DNA of 64,000 nucleotides from an uncultured Prevotellaceae bacterium (GTDB taxonomy: Bacteria; Bacteroidota; Bacteroidia; Bacteroidales; Bacteroidaceae). The position numbers were made by a program, and so were the translations under genes. The notes under the pieces are model-generated. The model worked only from the letters and a program-made list of their open reading frames with translations. It did not search any database and had not been told where the DNA came from. Numbering within the stretch: position 1 is the stretch's first letter; each line of letters opens with the position of its first letter. The stretch spans positions 1-64,000 of the forward strand of contig CACYYG010000011.1 of assembly GCA_902778535.1 (NCBI GenBank), in the 5' to 3' direction. This document shows, piece after piece, positions 1-8,411 of this stretch.

Positions 1-815
1 ATTTATTCACGAATTGGAATAATTATTATTCTCATTCGTGGCCAAAATTAATCTCATTATTCTCATTCGTTTCATTAAAAACCGTACCAACTTTTTTTGC
101 ATATTAATGAAAAATTCGTGTTAAAAGAATAACTTACGCTGTTCAACAAAATTTCCATGAATAATCTAGGTTAAATGTTAGCCTCATTAGGGCAGTGCGG
201 CCACAGAGGCCGTAGTCGCAGCTGTAGGTGTTGATGCTGCCGAGAGTGAGAATGATTGTAATGAGGTGCCTTTTGTTCCAGTTAATATATCGCAGTCGCT
301 TTGCTGTATCTTCATACAAATTCTTGCATGGGTAAGCGTCCCTTTGTGCCGAGCGGCCACTAATTGCCGTAAGGTTAGCCAAGTTGCTGACCGTACTTAT
401 ATCTACGACAATTCCATTGACAATCAGGAAGCCAGTTTGTTGGTTAGGATGGTGGACGGAAAGGTATTATTTCTTCTTCGGGTTCTTATTGAGCATTACT
501 CTTCCTCCATCGCGACTCGGCAAAGCTCAATCAAGATTGGCTTTGCGCTTGCTGCTCTGTCGGTTGAAATGATACACCAGATGCAGCATGACGTAATGCA
601 GGAGAGATCGGTACCATGTCTCGGTGCGGCACTGTGCGAATAGAGATAGCTCGAAAGCAGAACGTCAGCAATGGTTGCTAAATCTTATGAAGGAAAAATC
701 TGGAGGGCGCATCGCTGCGGCCTCCAGCATTACCCGGGTACTAGTTACTAACTATACTATTTACTCGCTCGGCTATGCCGCTTCGCTATGCGAAGAACTA
801 TACTAACGCGTTATC
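1..815. other. 815-base stretch without a recognisable gene
   Basis: No reading frame here gives a protein I recognise. The first 130 bases are AT-rich and repeat the phrase attattctcattcgt. The open frames at 143-382 (minus) and 266-643 (plus) overlap each other and show no domain, signal peptide or start context, so I treat them as chance or decayed sequence. Bases 727-806 carry short inverted arms (tagttactaactatac against gaagaactatacta), like the dispersed intergenic repeats elsewhere in the window. A decayed gene is possible but cannot be identified. Confidence 0.4.
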
Positions 816-3566
816 TCATTTTGATTTTTCCTTTGCATCCAAATGGTATGTGAACCTGATGCCAACGTAATGGTGGCGGAAGTCCTGCCACGAGGTGGTC
901 TGCTGGTAGGCCGTCTGCTGGCTCCGGCGTCCGTCCTCGTTGTTCAGTATGTCGTCGAACTCCAGGCCGAGGCGGGCTTTGTTCTTCAGGATCTTCCAGC
1001 CAACGGCGGCGTCCCAGACAAGGATGTTGCGGTTCATGCTGCCGAAGGTGTAGCCTCGGCTGGTGTGCTCGGTGAGAGTGGTGTAGAAGACGAAATTGCC
1101 GTAGGTAGCCTCAGCCCTCAGGCCGTAGTCATTGTTCCAGAGGGTGGTGTTCAGCTCGGGCGAGGCGGAGTAGCGCAGGCGGTCGGCGCTGATCTCAGTG
1201 AAGACGGTGGCCTTGAGCCAGTCGTAGTCGAATGAGAGGGTGATGTTTTTACGGGGATTGAGGGAAGCTACACACTGCTGACCCACCCCCGCCCCCTCCC
1301 TATCAGGGAGGGGAGTAGTAACTATAGAAGTAAGGTAACCATAACGTTTGCTCGCATTCAGTCGGAAGTTGCTTTGCAGTCGGAAATAGTCGCCGAGGGC
1401 CTGGTCGAGGTTCAGGCGGAAGCTCCACGAATGGCTGCCACGGACGTTCTCGGGTCGGCTGACGTAGACGGCGGTCGCGGGGTTGTAGCTCAGGGTGGTG
1501 GTGGTCTCGCGGTCGCTGCGGTAGTAGCCAACGGTGGTGCTGAGCGAGGTCTGGCTGCGGGCAAGCACCATGTTATAGGTCAGGCTCACGGCATGGGTGT
1601 GGGTGTTTCGCAGGCCGGGGTTGCCCTCAGTGATGAAGAGCGGGTCAGTGAGGTCGCGGTAGCCGATGGTTTGCATGATGTCGGGCTGGCGTGTCGTGAA
1701 GCTGTAGTTCAGATCGAGGCCTACGGTATTGCTAAGCTTCCATGTGGCACTCAGTGAGGGGTCGACGAAGAAGCTGCGGCGCACGGCGGTGGTGTCAAGC
1801 GCCCCGCGCCGATAGTCCTGGCTCTCGCGCTGCCAGCTGGCATTGACGTTCGGCATTAGCTGGAAGGGGGCAAGGTTGATGGTCTGCGAGAGTTGCAGGC
1901 TGTGCTCGTTGCGAGCGTACAGGTTGTGGTAGCTGTTGGCGGCGTCGGGTGCCCCGTCGGTCATGAAGTCGCGGTCGTTCCGGTTGCGGTTGTAGGTCAG
2001 CGCGTATCGCGCCTGCACCATCCACTGCTTCGTCAGCCAGCGGGCGTGGTGGGCCTCGGCCGTGGTGGAGAACGATGTGGAGGGCGCGGTGTAGGTCTGG
2101 TTCAGGTGCGACGAGGTGTAGGCGCTGCTGTGGGCCGTGATGGTGCGGTCGGTCTGGCCGTCGGTTTTACCGTCTTGGTAATTTAGGGTGACGCTGGCGC
2201 CGAGGGCGCCGTCCTTGACGTAGTGCTCCCAGCCGGCTCTGGTGTTCATGGTGGTTTGGTGGCCGTCTGTGTGTGAGGTGGTTAGTTGCGACAGCGTCGC
2301 AACATACGGGTTGTTGGCGGCGGCGAGGGCTTCCTGCTGGTCGGTAGACTGGCGGCTGTCTGAGCGGCTGCTGGCGTGCTCAGCGCCGGCGCTCAGCGTG
2401 AAGGTGTTCAGCGTGTCGCGCACCCAGTGCAGGTCAGCCTTCACCCGTGGCTCCAGCTTGTGACCTCGCTGGTAGCTCTCCGAGGTCGAGCGGGTGGCGG
2501 CCGTGCCGGGGAAGTAGTTCTCGGTCTCCTGGTGGTCGTTCTGCTGGTCATCGTCGTGGGCCACGCCGCCGGTGATGCTGTAATAGTTCTTCAGGTCGTG
2601 CGTCCCCGCCTTGCGCTGCCAGTTGTGCTGATAGCCGGCCGACGCGCCGTGCTCTTTGCCGAAGCCGTTGCCCATGTTGGCCGTACTCCCGTTCATGTTA
2701 CGGCGCCAGTGCTTGTCGACGTTGTTGGCGTTGGCAAAGACCATCACGGGGTCGGCCTTCGACAGGCGGTTCATCAGCAGTTCGCCGTCGTAGTACTTCG
2801 CGGTCTGGTAGCCGGCTTTCACGTCGCCATACCAGCGGTCGAGGAAGCGGGGCTTGATGGTCAGGTCGAGCACCATGTCCTGCTTGCCGTCGTCGCGTCC
2901 CGTGCGCTCGCTGAACTCCGACTGCTTGTTATAGGCCTTGATCGTCTCTACGGCTTCGGCCGGCAGCTGCTTCACCAGGGCGTCGCCGCCCAAGAAGCTC
3001 TCGCCGTCCATCGTGATGCGTATGGGTTTGCCGTTCCACGACATCCTGCCCTGGGCGTCCACCTCCACGCCGGGCAGCTTGCGTATGAGCTCGTCGAGGC
3101 GTGCCCCCTCCTGCAGGTGGAACGCTTCGGGGTGGAAGACAATCGTGTCGCCCTTGACGGTGAAGCGCCTGGTGCGGCCCGTCACCTGCACCATCTTCAG
3201 CATCTGCGGCGACATCCTCAGCTCTATCGTCCCTATGTCGAGCGTGTCCTTGCGGCTGTCGCTGAAAGCCAGCACGGGCTTCGACTTCGAGTAGTAGCCC
3301 AGCATGGAGACCTCGATGCTGCCGCGCCCGCTGGCAAAGACGCTGAAGCAGCCTAGCGAGTCGGCTTTCAGACTGTTGATCATGGTGCCGTAATCGCCGT
3401 AGCGCTGTGTCAGTTTCACCGAGGCTTCGGGCAGCGGTTCCTTCGTCTCGGCATCCACCACACGGCCCTTGACGATGTCGGCTTGGACTGTTGTCTGCTT
3501 GCTTACGATGAGGCACAGCATTAGCAGGATGCGGAGGCTTCCGCATCTGAAGTGTCTGTCTTTCAT
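816..3566 (-). CDS. Outer-membrane beta-barrel protein, TonB-receptor-like (carboxypeptidase-regulatory N-domain)
   Basis: This 916-residue protein has a signal peptide (about residues 1-30), then a CarboxypepD_reg-like beta-sandwich (about 31-115, starting KGRVVDAETKEPLPEASV). A plug-like segment follows (about 125-215, with DELIRKLPGVEVDAQG and ITMDGESFLGGDALVKQLP). The rest is a long barrel rich in alternating aromatic/polar strands ending in FTYHLDA. The family sits in the outer membrane of Bacteroidetes; many members lack the usual SusC signatures and their substrates are unknown. No SusD-like partner is adjacent. It starts 15 bases after the membrane regulator upstream, so the two are probably co-transcribed. 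Residues about 750-760 (TTPLPDREGAG) come from an in-frame GC-rich palindrome. Confidence 0.85.
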   Translation of the reverse strand: MKDRHFRCGSLRILLMLCLIVSKQTTVQADIVKGRVVDAETKEPLPEASVKLTQRYGDYGTMINSLKADSLGCFSVFASGRGSIEVSMLGYYSKSKPVLAFSDSRKDTLDIGTIELRMSPQMLKMVQVTGRTRRFTVKGDTIVFHPEAFHLQEGARLDELIRKLPGVEVDAQGRMSWNGKPIRITMDGESFLGGDALVKQLPAEAVETIKAYNKQSEFSERTGRDDGKQDMVLDLTIKPRFLDRWYGDVKAGYQTAKYYDGELLMNRLSKADPVMVFANANNVDKHWRRNMNGSTANMGNGFGKEHGASAGYQHNWQRKAGTHDLKNYYSITGGVAHDDDQQNDHQETENYFPGTAATRSTSESYQRGHKLEPRVKADLHWVRDTLNTFTLSAGAEHASSRSDSRQSTDQQEALAAANNPYVATLSQLTTSHTDGHQTTMNTRAGWEHYVKDGALGASVTLNYQDGKTDGQTDRTITAHSSAYTSSHLNQTYTAPSTSFSTTAEAHHARWLTKQWMVQARYALTYNRNRNDRDFMTDGAPDAANSYHNLYARNEHSLQLSQTINLAPFQLMPNVNASWQRESQDYRRGALDTTAVRRSFFVDPSLSATWKLSNTVGLDLNYSFTTRQPDIMQTIGYRDLTDPLFITEGNPGLRNTHTHAVSLTYNMVLARSQTSLSTTVGYYRSDRETTTTLSYNPATAVYVSRPENVRGSHSWSFRLNLDQALGDYFRLQSNFRLNASKRYGYLTSIVTTPLPDREGAGVGQQCVASLNPRKNITLSFDYDWLKATVFTEISADRLRYSASPELNTTLWNNDYGLRAEATYGNFVFYTTLTEHTSRGYTFGSMNRNILVWDAAVGWKILKNKARLGLEFDDILNNEDGRRSQQTAYQQTTSWQDFRHHYVGIRFTYHLDAKEKSK
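1286..1319. repeat. GC-rich palindromic repeat inside the barrel gene
   Basis: The core is a near-perfect hairpin, CCCCTCCC-tatca-GGGAGGGG, preceded by a C-rich tract. It is read in frame as PLPDREGAGVG. It is one of at least seven copies of the same repeat family in this window, mostly inside coding sequence. Confidence 0.75.
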
Positions 3567-3581
3567 ATTGTTTCTGGTTTT

Positions 3582-5195
3582 TTAGAAGTTAGCGATGATC
3601 TGGTCGAAGGTCACGGCGGGGTCGGTCACGCCGAAGCCTTCCTTCTTCAGCTTCTGCTTGCGGTGCTGCACGGCAGAGACGGAGATGAGGTATATGGCCG
3701 AGAGGGCCGTGTTGGAGAGCTGTAGCCGCGCCAGCATACACAGCCGGATGTCCTCCTCGCTGAACTGCGGGTGGGCTGCTCGCAGCCGGCTGACGAAGTT
3801 GCCGTCGGCGGTGTCGAGGGTCATCTCTATCTCGCGCCAGTTGCGAGCGTTGATGATGGTGCGCTTGCCGGCCGTCGGCTCCAGCATGTCGAGGATTTCG
3901 CTCTTGTCCATGATGTGCCCGCGCAGCATGGCTATCATGGCGTCCTTCTGCCGCAGGCGCTCGGCCAACTGCTCCGCCTCGCGCTGATGGGCGGCCCGCT
4001 CCGCCTCGTGGCGCCGCCTGACGTTGCCAAGCCAGTTACGGAAGACGAGCAACAGGACGAGCACAGCCAGCACCAGCAGGCCGATGACCGCCGTCATCAG
4101 CCGCCGCTGCAGCAGTGCCGACTTCTTTACATAGCCCGGTGCCAGATAGGTGTCGCGGTTGATGGCGAAATTCTGCTCCTCCTTCTTCGTCTCGCTTTCA
4201 TACGATGGCCGCCAGTGCTTCGTGTCATCTTCGTGGTGCTCCTGCTGTACTTCCTCATACATGCCGACAGGCACGGTGATCTCTCCGAAAAGGAAGGTAG
4301 ACTTAGACACTTGCAAGGTACACATATAGGAAAAGTCGTCGTGGGGCAGGGCCCAGAGTGAATCCAGACACTGATAGACGGCGTCGGTGACCGCCGGCGA
4401 CGGGGGCGCGTCGAGCTGCCGGGCCGCGAGGGTGGCGGCGTGTTCCAAGGTGCCGAAGTGGTGCAGGTCGAAGGGCGAGCGCAGGAGCACGGTGTAGCCA
4501 TAGTCGTTGAGCATCGTCAGCAGCCAGCGTGGCTGGTCGGGCGACTGGCGGTAGTGCTTCAGCGCCCGGCGCAGGTAGAATTCGGGGAGTTTCGCATGTT
4601 GGAACGACATACGATTGAAGAACTTATCGTAGGCACGATAGGCCAGGGCGTGGTCGCCGGTAGCCTCAGCACAGTGGATGGCCAGATGGAAGAGCTGGTT
4701 GACCTGCATGGGCACGATGCTGTCGTTCTGACGACGGCTGAGCACAAAGCAGGCGCGCCCAAAGCGGCGCAGGGCGTCCTCGTCGTCGGTTGTGCCGCCG
4801 AGGCTCTGCTCTTTATAATAATTGAACACGCGCAGGCGACTGCCGTCATCGGGAGTCAGCACGCCGTCCGACTCCCGGTCGTCCGACTGGCGGCTGAAGT
4901 TCCACGTCTCAGCATCCGACATGAGACAGACCGTCGTGTCGGCGTGGCGCAGGTACCATCGCTCTTCGTAGACCATGGCCCGCAGCAGGTCGTAGAGCAT
5001 CAGCGAACTTTCCGTCAGCCGCGTCGTGTCGACCCGCGCCAGCAATGCTGCCGCACTGTCAGCGTCAGCAAACACCACATTCTCAGCCGCGCGGAGCAGG
5101 CGCTTCTGCGACAAGTCGCGCAAACTCCATACCGTGCCGCCCACAACGGCCAGCACCAGTAGGACGGCGATGATTCCAATAGTCTTTCTTTTCAT
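3582..5195 (-). CDS. Membrane-anchored regulator with TPR-like sensor region and C-terminal helix-turn-helix
   Basis: The start at 5195 (MKRKTIGIIAV) is chosen over one 54 bases upstream because a good promoter lies at 5219-5249 and the extra residues look untranslated. The 537-residue product has an N-terminal membrane segment (about 6-25) and a helical, repeat-like periplasmic region. A second membrane segment follows (AVIGLLVLAVLVLLLVF), then a charged coiled coil and a C-terminal region with EEDIRLCMLARLQLSNTALS, which resembles the HTH end of Bacteroidetes one-component membrane regulators. It probably senses an envelope signal and controls the barrel gene 15 bases downstream. The regulatory role is inferred from architecture and position only. 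Confidence 0.65.
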   Translation of the reverse strand: MKRKTIGIIAVLLVLAVVGGTVWSLRDLSQKRLLRAAENVVFADADSAAALLARVDTTRLTESSLMLYDLLRAMVYEERWYLRHADTTVCLMSDAETWNFSRQSDDRESDGVLTPDDGSRLRVFNYYKEQSLGGTTDDEDALRRFGRACFVLSRRQNDSIVPMQVNQLFHLAIHCAEATGDHALAYRAYDKFFNRMSFQHAKLPEFYLRRALKHYRQSPDQPRWLLTMLNDYGYTVLLRSPFDLHHFGTLEHAATLAARQLDAPPSPAVTDAVYQCLDSLWALPHDDFSYMCTLQVSKSTFLFGEITVPVGMYEEVQQEHHEDDTKHWRPSYESETKKEEQNFAINRDTYLAPGYVKKSALLQRRLMTAVIGLLVLAVLVLLLVFRNWLGNVRRRHEAERAAHQREAEQLAERLRQKDAMIAMLRGHIMDKSEILDMLEPTAGKRTIINARNWREIEMTLDTADGNFVSRLRAAHPQFSEEDIRLCMLARLQLSNTALSAIYLISVSAVQHRKQKLKKEGFGVTDPAVTFDQIIANF

Positions 5196-5218
5196 GTCCT
5201 TTGTTCGTTTTGACGATG

Positions 5219-5249
5219 CAAAGGTACGGCAATTAGGCGACTTCAGCAA
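5219..5249 (-). promoter_or_regulatory. Bacteroidetes-type promoter for the regulator/barrel operon
   Basis: Read on the minus strand there is TACCTTTG at 5219-5226 (-7 box, TAnnTTTG) and TTG at 5247-5249 (-33 box), with a 20-base spacer. The distance to the start codon at 5195 is about 20 bases. Confidence 0.65.
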
Positions 5250-5341
5250 GCGTAAGGAATGGAAAAAGCGCTTTCAGCCTTTTCCATCTGACATCCAAAG
5301 ACTTAGCCGCCTTTTTTCCACCTCTTTTCCACCTGTTTTAG

Positions 5342-5515
5342 TGGAAAAGTAAATATAAGAAAACAGCCCAGCGTACAGGTACCAGCGACGAGATAGCCGA
5401 AGCCGCAGCCTTTTTGCTGGGCGAGCATGCACGTTTCATTACCGGAACCGATTTACTCATCGACGGCGGCGTCATCGCCAGCATTCGTACAGGCGAATTC
5501 AAGCTTTTGCAATGA
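5342..5515 (+). pseudogene. C-terminal remnant of a short-chain dehydrogenase/reductase
   Basis: An open frame with no start codon reads RTGTSDEIAEAAAFLLGEHA followed by RFITGTDLLIDGGVIAS and stops at TGA 5513-5515. This is the classic SDR C-terminus (RxGxPEEIAxAxxFL ... FITGxxLxIDGG). The Rossmann core with TGxxxGIG and YxxxK is absent: the frame is closed by TAG at 5339-5341 and only about 90 bases separate it from the divergent promoter. About 80% of the gene is therefore gone. It is a decayed fragment, not a functional enzyme. Confidence 0.8.
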
Positions 5516-5702
5516 CAGAAGGGGGAGACATGAAGCAACCCCTTATCACAATCCTACTAATAGGAAGAAAGCGAAAGTCAAATAGAAACCCTGTACAGTG
5601 AGATGTACGAGGCCAGCGCCTTGCCTCATGGGTATAATGACCTAACTGATGAGTAAGCGAAGCCGCTTCGTTGGGACTAAAGAGGCTTATGGCGGAAAAC
5701 CG
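5516..5702. other. Short intergenic stretch, possible second gene-tail remnant
   Basis: On the plus strand the frame 5564-5656 reads as a plausible protein C-terminus (QIETLYSEMYEASALPHGYN, then DLTDE and a stop) but has no start and follows a TAG. I cannot name its family. It may be a second decayed fragment next to the SDR tail, or chance. Confidence 0.25.
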
Positions 5703-8207
5703 TCATCTCTGAACGATTCTCCTGTCTCCATTCCTGCATACCACATAGATGCCGCGAGGCAACTGCCGCAAAGCGCTGACAGAGGCGGCACCGCTCAGCA
5801 CACGCCGGCCTGCCAGGTCATAGACGCCATCGGTGCAGAGGGCCGTGGGTAGTTGCGAGAGCTCAACCCGCTGGTCGATACCAGTATTTTCAGCCTGGCT
5901 GTGCAGGGGGCAGAGCATCCACTGCCGGTGGGTAGGCGTATCGGTGTCGGCGGTGTATGACCATGTACACACCGTGGTGCCGGCATTGCTGTTGGCATTG
6001 CTGAGGTCAAGTGAATAGCTGCGATGGCGGGCAGGCGAAATCTTGTAGTAAGGACGGTCGACGGCTTCTATATAGAACTGCTGTTCGGAAGCTGCCGCCG
6101 TCTGTGCCGTCAGCTTCGACGAGCCGGACGCTCTGAAAGAGGTCAGCCGCTGGCCACGTGCGTTTTCGAGAATGTAAGGAGCTGTATTGCCGGCGGTAGA
6201 GCCGTCGTTTGCTCTGAGTCTCCAGCGCTGGCCCTCGTCATACGTGGTGTTCTCAATGGTCACTGCTCCGCCGGGTGCTGCTGTCAGCGCCATAGTCAGG
6301 TTGTGGCGTGGCACGATGATGTATTCTGCATCTTCCTCCAGCTGCTGGTTGGCGGCAATGCCGCCCACAGGCAGCACAAGCGTGGTGATGCTCTGTGTGG
6401 GCAGCTTAACCAACAGCGAGGAACCGTCGAGCTTATAGTCCCTCACACGCTTGAGGTTTTCTGCCGGTGAGGTGCGATAGGCCATGATGGCGCCGGCATC
6501 GGGCAAACTGGCAAACTGCGCCAGGTCTACAAGGTGATAGGCCAGGCTGCCCTCGTTGAGCAACACAAGCACAAGGGTGTCTCTTGCCTCGCTGATGGCG
6601 GCCAGCGACTGGTCGTTGAGCGACGCCACGATGTCGTAGCCGCTGTTGATGAAGCGTGAGCACTGCTGCCGCACGTAGAAGTTCTTCACCTTCGAGTAGG
6701 TCTGCTGACTGAAGCTTCCCCTGATGGTACACCACTGGTCGTTTGCTTCTTCCATATACTGCCAGTCAATCCACGTCTCGGGCTGCAGGTAGCGCATGTC
6801 GTCGAACAGCTTCTGCGTCAGGCTCAGGTTGCCGCCAATGCCGTTGCCGCCAGCTCCCACCTCGCTCATCCACAGTGGCATGTTGTCCTGATGAGCCAGG
6901 AAAGCCATGTGCACACGGTCGGCAATGCTTCCCGAATAGGTGTGCGTGTTCCACTGGCCAATCTTTGAGAGCACGCCGCCCTGCTTGTAGGTCCTGTAGC
7001 CATTGACGGCCAGCCCCACGTTGGTCTCGTCGGATGCCGAGATGACAGTCGTCAGTCCCGATGCGTCGAGTATGGGCTTGAGCACCTTGATGAAAGCCAC
7101 CTGCGAGGCATAGTCGAAGTGACATCCCTCCTGCGGGCCGTTGGCATACCAGAAATTAGTCACCGACTCGTTGAACGGCTCCAGTGTCTTGAACACTATG
7201 CCGTATTCATCCTTGTAGTGCTTGCACACATCCACCAGATAGTGGGCAAACTCCTCGTAGTATTCGGGCTTCAAGTTGTCTTTTCCACCGTCGGTATTAC
7301 CGCTCACGCAACCGCTGTAGGTCATGTAGTAAGGACATGAATTGCTGAAAGCCTCGAACACGGCATCGGGCCGCTTCTCACGAATCTTCAGCATGATCTT
7401 GCGCTGAGCCTCGTCGCGGTCCCAATGGTATTCGTCGCCCGTAAAGTCCTTAAATCCTTCCATCTCTGCCCGAAGACCCTTGCCGTTGCCCATGTGGTGA
7501 GGCGTGCAGTTCTTGTTCTCCGGGTCATCGCCACCGCCAATGTTATAGCGGAAATACTTGTAGTTCAGCCCCGTGCTACTGGTCATCCACGTCACTATCT
7601 CGTCAATCTTCTCATCGCTCCACTTGCCACACTGGCCTGCCCACCAACAAAGCGAGACACCCCATCCGTCGAAATGCTGACGTACTACCGAGGGAAAGAC
7701 CGCATAGCTGAGTGTGTCGACAGGCACAGTGCCGTTCACCTTGTCGCTGAAGAACCAGAGGTGCTTCATGTCTGCGCCGTTCTTGTCGGAATACACCTTG
7801 CTGCCGGCATCGTTGCTGTCGGTTCCCAGGCACAGACCGTTGCCCTTGCAGCGTATGCGCACATAGGCACCCTGAGCCTGCTCAAACGAGAATCTGGCAT
7901 CGTCGGTGGCCGAGTCGGTGACAAACGATGTGTTCCAAGCGTTCACCTTCGACAGATAGCGATTGTCCTTAGCCTTGATATAATAATATCCATTGCCGTC
8001 GGGCACAATGGTCATCTGTTGGGCATTGGCAGCATTGGCGGCCTCCAGCTGCCCGCCATAGTCGCTCGCCATCTTCAGATGATTGTTGCTGCTGTGCATC
8101 ACGAACAACGTGGTTGGCGAAGTGAAATCCGGCTGAGACTGTGCGGCCAGCAGCATCATTAAGCCCAAGAGTGTAAATGACAGACGTTTAAGTTCAAAGC
8201 GATTCAT
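5703..8207 (-). CDS. Secreted glycoside hydrolase family 30 enzyme (endo-beta-1,6-galactanase-like)
   Basis: This 834-residue protein has a signal peptide (about 1-25) and an N-terminal ricin-like or carbohydrate-binding beta-trefoil region (about 30-165). The catalytic (beta/alpha)8 domain begins at FDGWGVSLCWWAGQ. The probable acid/base Glu is in KTLEPFNES and the nucleophile Glu in LWMSEVGAGGNG, as in clan GH-A family 30. A second lectin-like region (about 630-780) follows, and the last residues (YDLAGRRV ... LPRGIYVV) resemble a T9SS-type sorting tail. Known relatives cut beta-1,6-galactan side chains of arabinogalactan. It is the only intact glycan-active gene in this run; its neighbours are broken. 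Exact substrate is inferred. Confidence 0.85.
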   Translation of the reverse strand: MNRFELKRLSFTLLGLMMLLAAQSQPDFTSPTTLFVMHSSNNHLKMASDYGGQLEAANAANAQQMTIVPDGNGYYYIKAKDNRYLSKVNAWNTSFVTDSATDDARFSFEQAQGAYVRIRCKGNGLCLGTDSNDAGSKVYSDKNGADMKHLWFFSDKVNGTVPVDTLSYAVFPSVVRQHFDGWGVSLCWWAGQCGKWSDEKIDEIVTWMTSSTGLNYKYFRYNIGGGDDPENKNCTPHHMGNGKGLRAEMEGFKDFTGDEYHWDRDEAQRKIMLKIREKRPDAVFEAFSNSCPYYMTYSGCVSGNTDGGKDNLKPEYYEEFAHYLVDVCKHYKDEYGIVFKTLEPFNESVTNFWYANGPQEGCHFDYASQVAFIKVLKPILDASGLTTVISASDETNVGLAVNGYRTYKQGGVLSKIGQWNTHTYSGSIADRVHMAFLAHQDNMPLWMSEVGAGGNGIGGNLSLTQKLFDDMRYLQPETWIDWQYMEEANDQWCTIRGSFSQQTYSKVKNFYVRQQCSRFINSGYDIVASLNDQSLAAISEARDTLVLVLLNEGSLAYHLVDLAQFASLPDAGAIMAYRTSPAENLKRVRDYKLDGSSLLVKLPTQSITTLVLPVGGIAANQQLEEDAEYIIVPRHNLTMALTAAPGGAVTIENTTYDEGQRWRLRANDGSTAGNTAPYILENARGQRLTSFRASGSSKLTAQTAAASEQQFYIEAVDRPYYKISPARHRSYSLDLSNANSNAGTTVCTWSYTADTDTPTHRQWMLCPLHSQAENTGIDQRVELSQLPTALCTDGVYDLAGRRVLSGAASVSALRQLPRGIYVVCRNGDRRIVQR

Positions 8208-8250
8208 ATTCCAATATTATTTTATTTAAGTTTCGCATTCGCTTAACTTC

Positions 8251-8354
8251 GGTAGTTAGAGGTAGTTAGAAGAATTTATCGGCCTTCGGCCTTAGAAGTA
8301 TAGGTCATTTGTTATGGTTCCCCATAACTTCCTTTTACTACTTCTTACTACTCC
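8251..8354 (+). repeat. MITE-like dispersed repeat, copy 1 (short form)
   Basis: It begins GGTAGTTAGAGGTAGTTAGA, carries TTATCGGCCTTCGGCCTTAG and AGGTCATTTGTTATGG, and ends TACTACTTCTTACTACTCC, so the two ends are imperfect inverted repeats. Copies at 12991-13140 and 54330-54545 share the same order of blocks. It has no coding capacity. Confidence 0.65.
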
Positions 8355-8411
8355 ACTTGAGAAAGTTGAATAAAATGATGATAAAATCGTGGTAGCTCTT
8401 GGGGGCGAGCA

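Noticed and set aside
143-643. Two overlapping open frames near the window start (79 and 125 codons)
   Set aside because: They have no domain, signal peptide or promoter, and overlap on opposite strands. Neither can be supported.
2376-3356. Plus-strand open frame of 326 codons opposite the barrel gene
   Set aside because: It has a low-complexity Val/Ala/Gly/Leu composition typical of antisense shadows of GC-rich genes, while the opposite strand is a clear family member.
5338-5538. Minus-strand 66-codon open frame
   Set aside because: The plus strand of the same bases reads as a clear SDR C-terminus, so this is its shadow.
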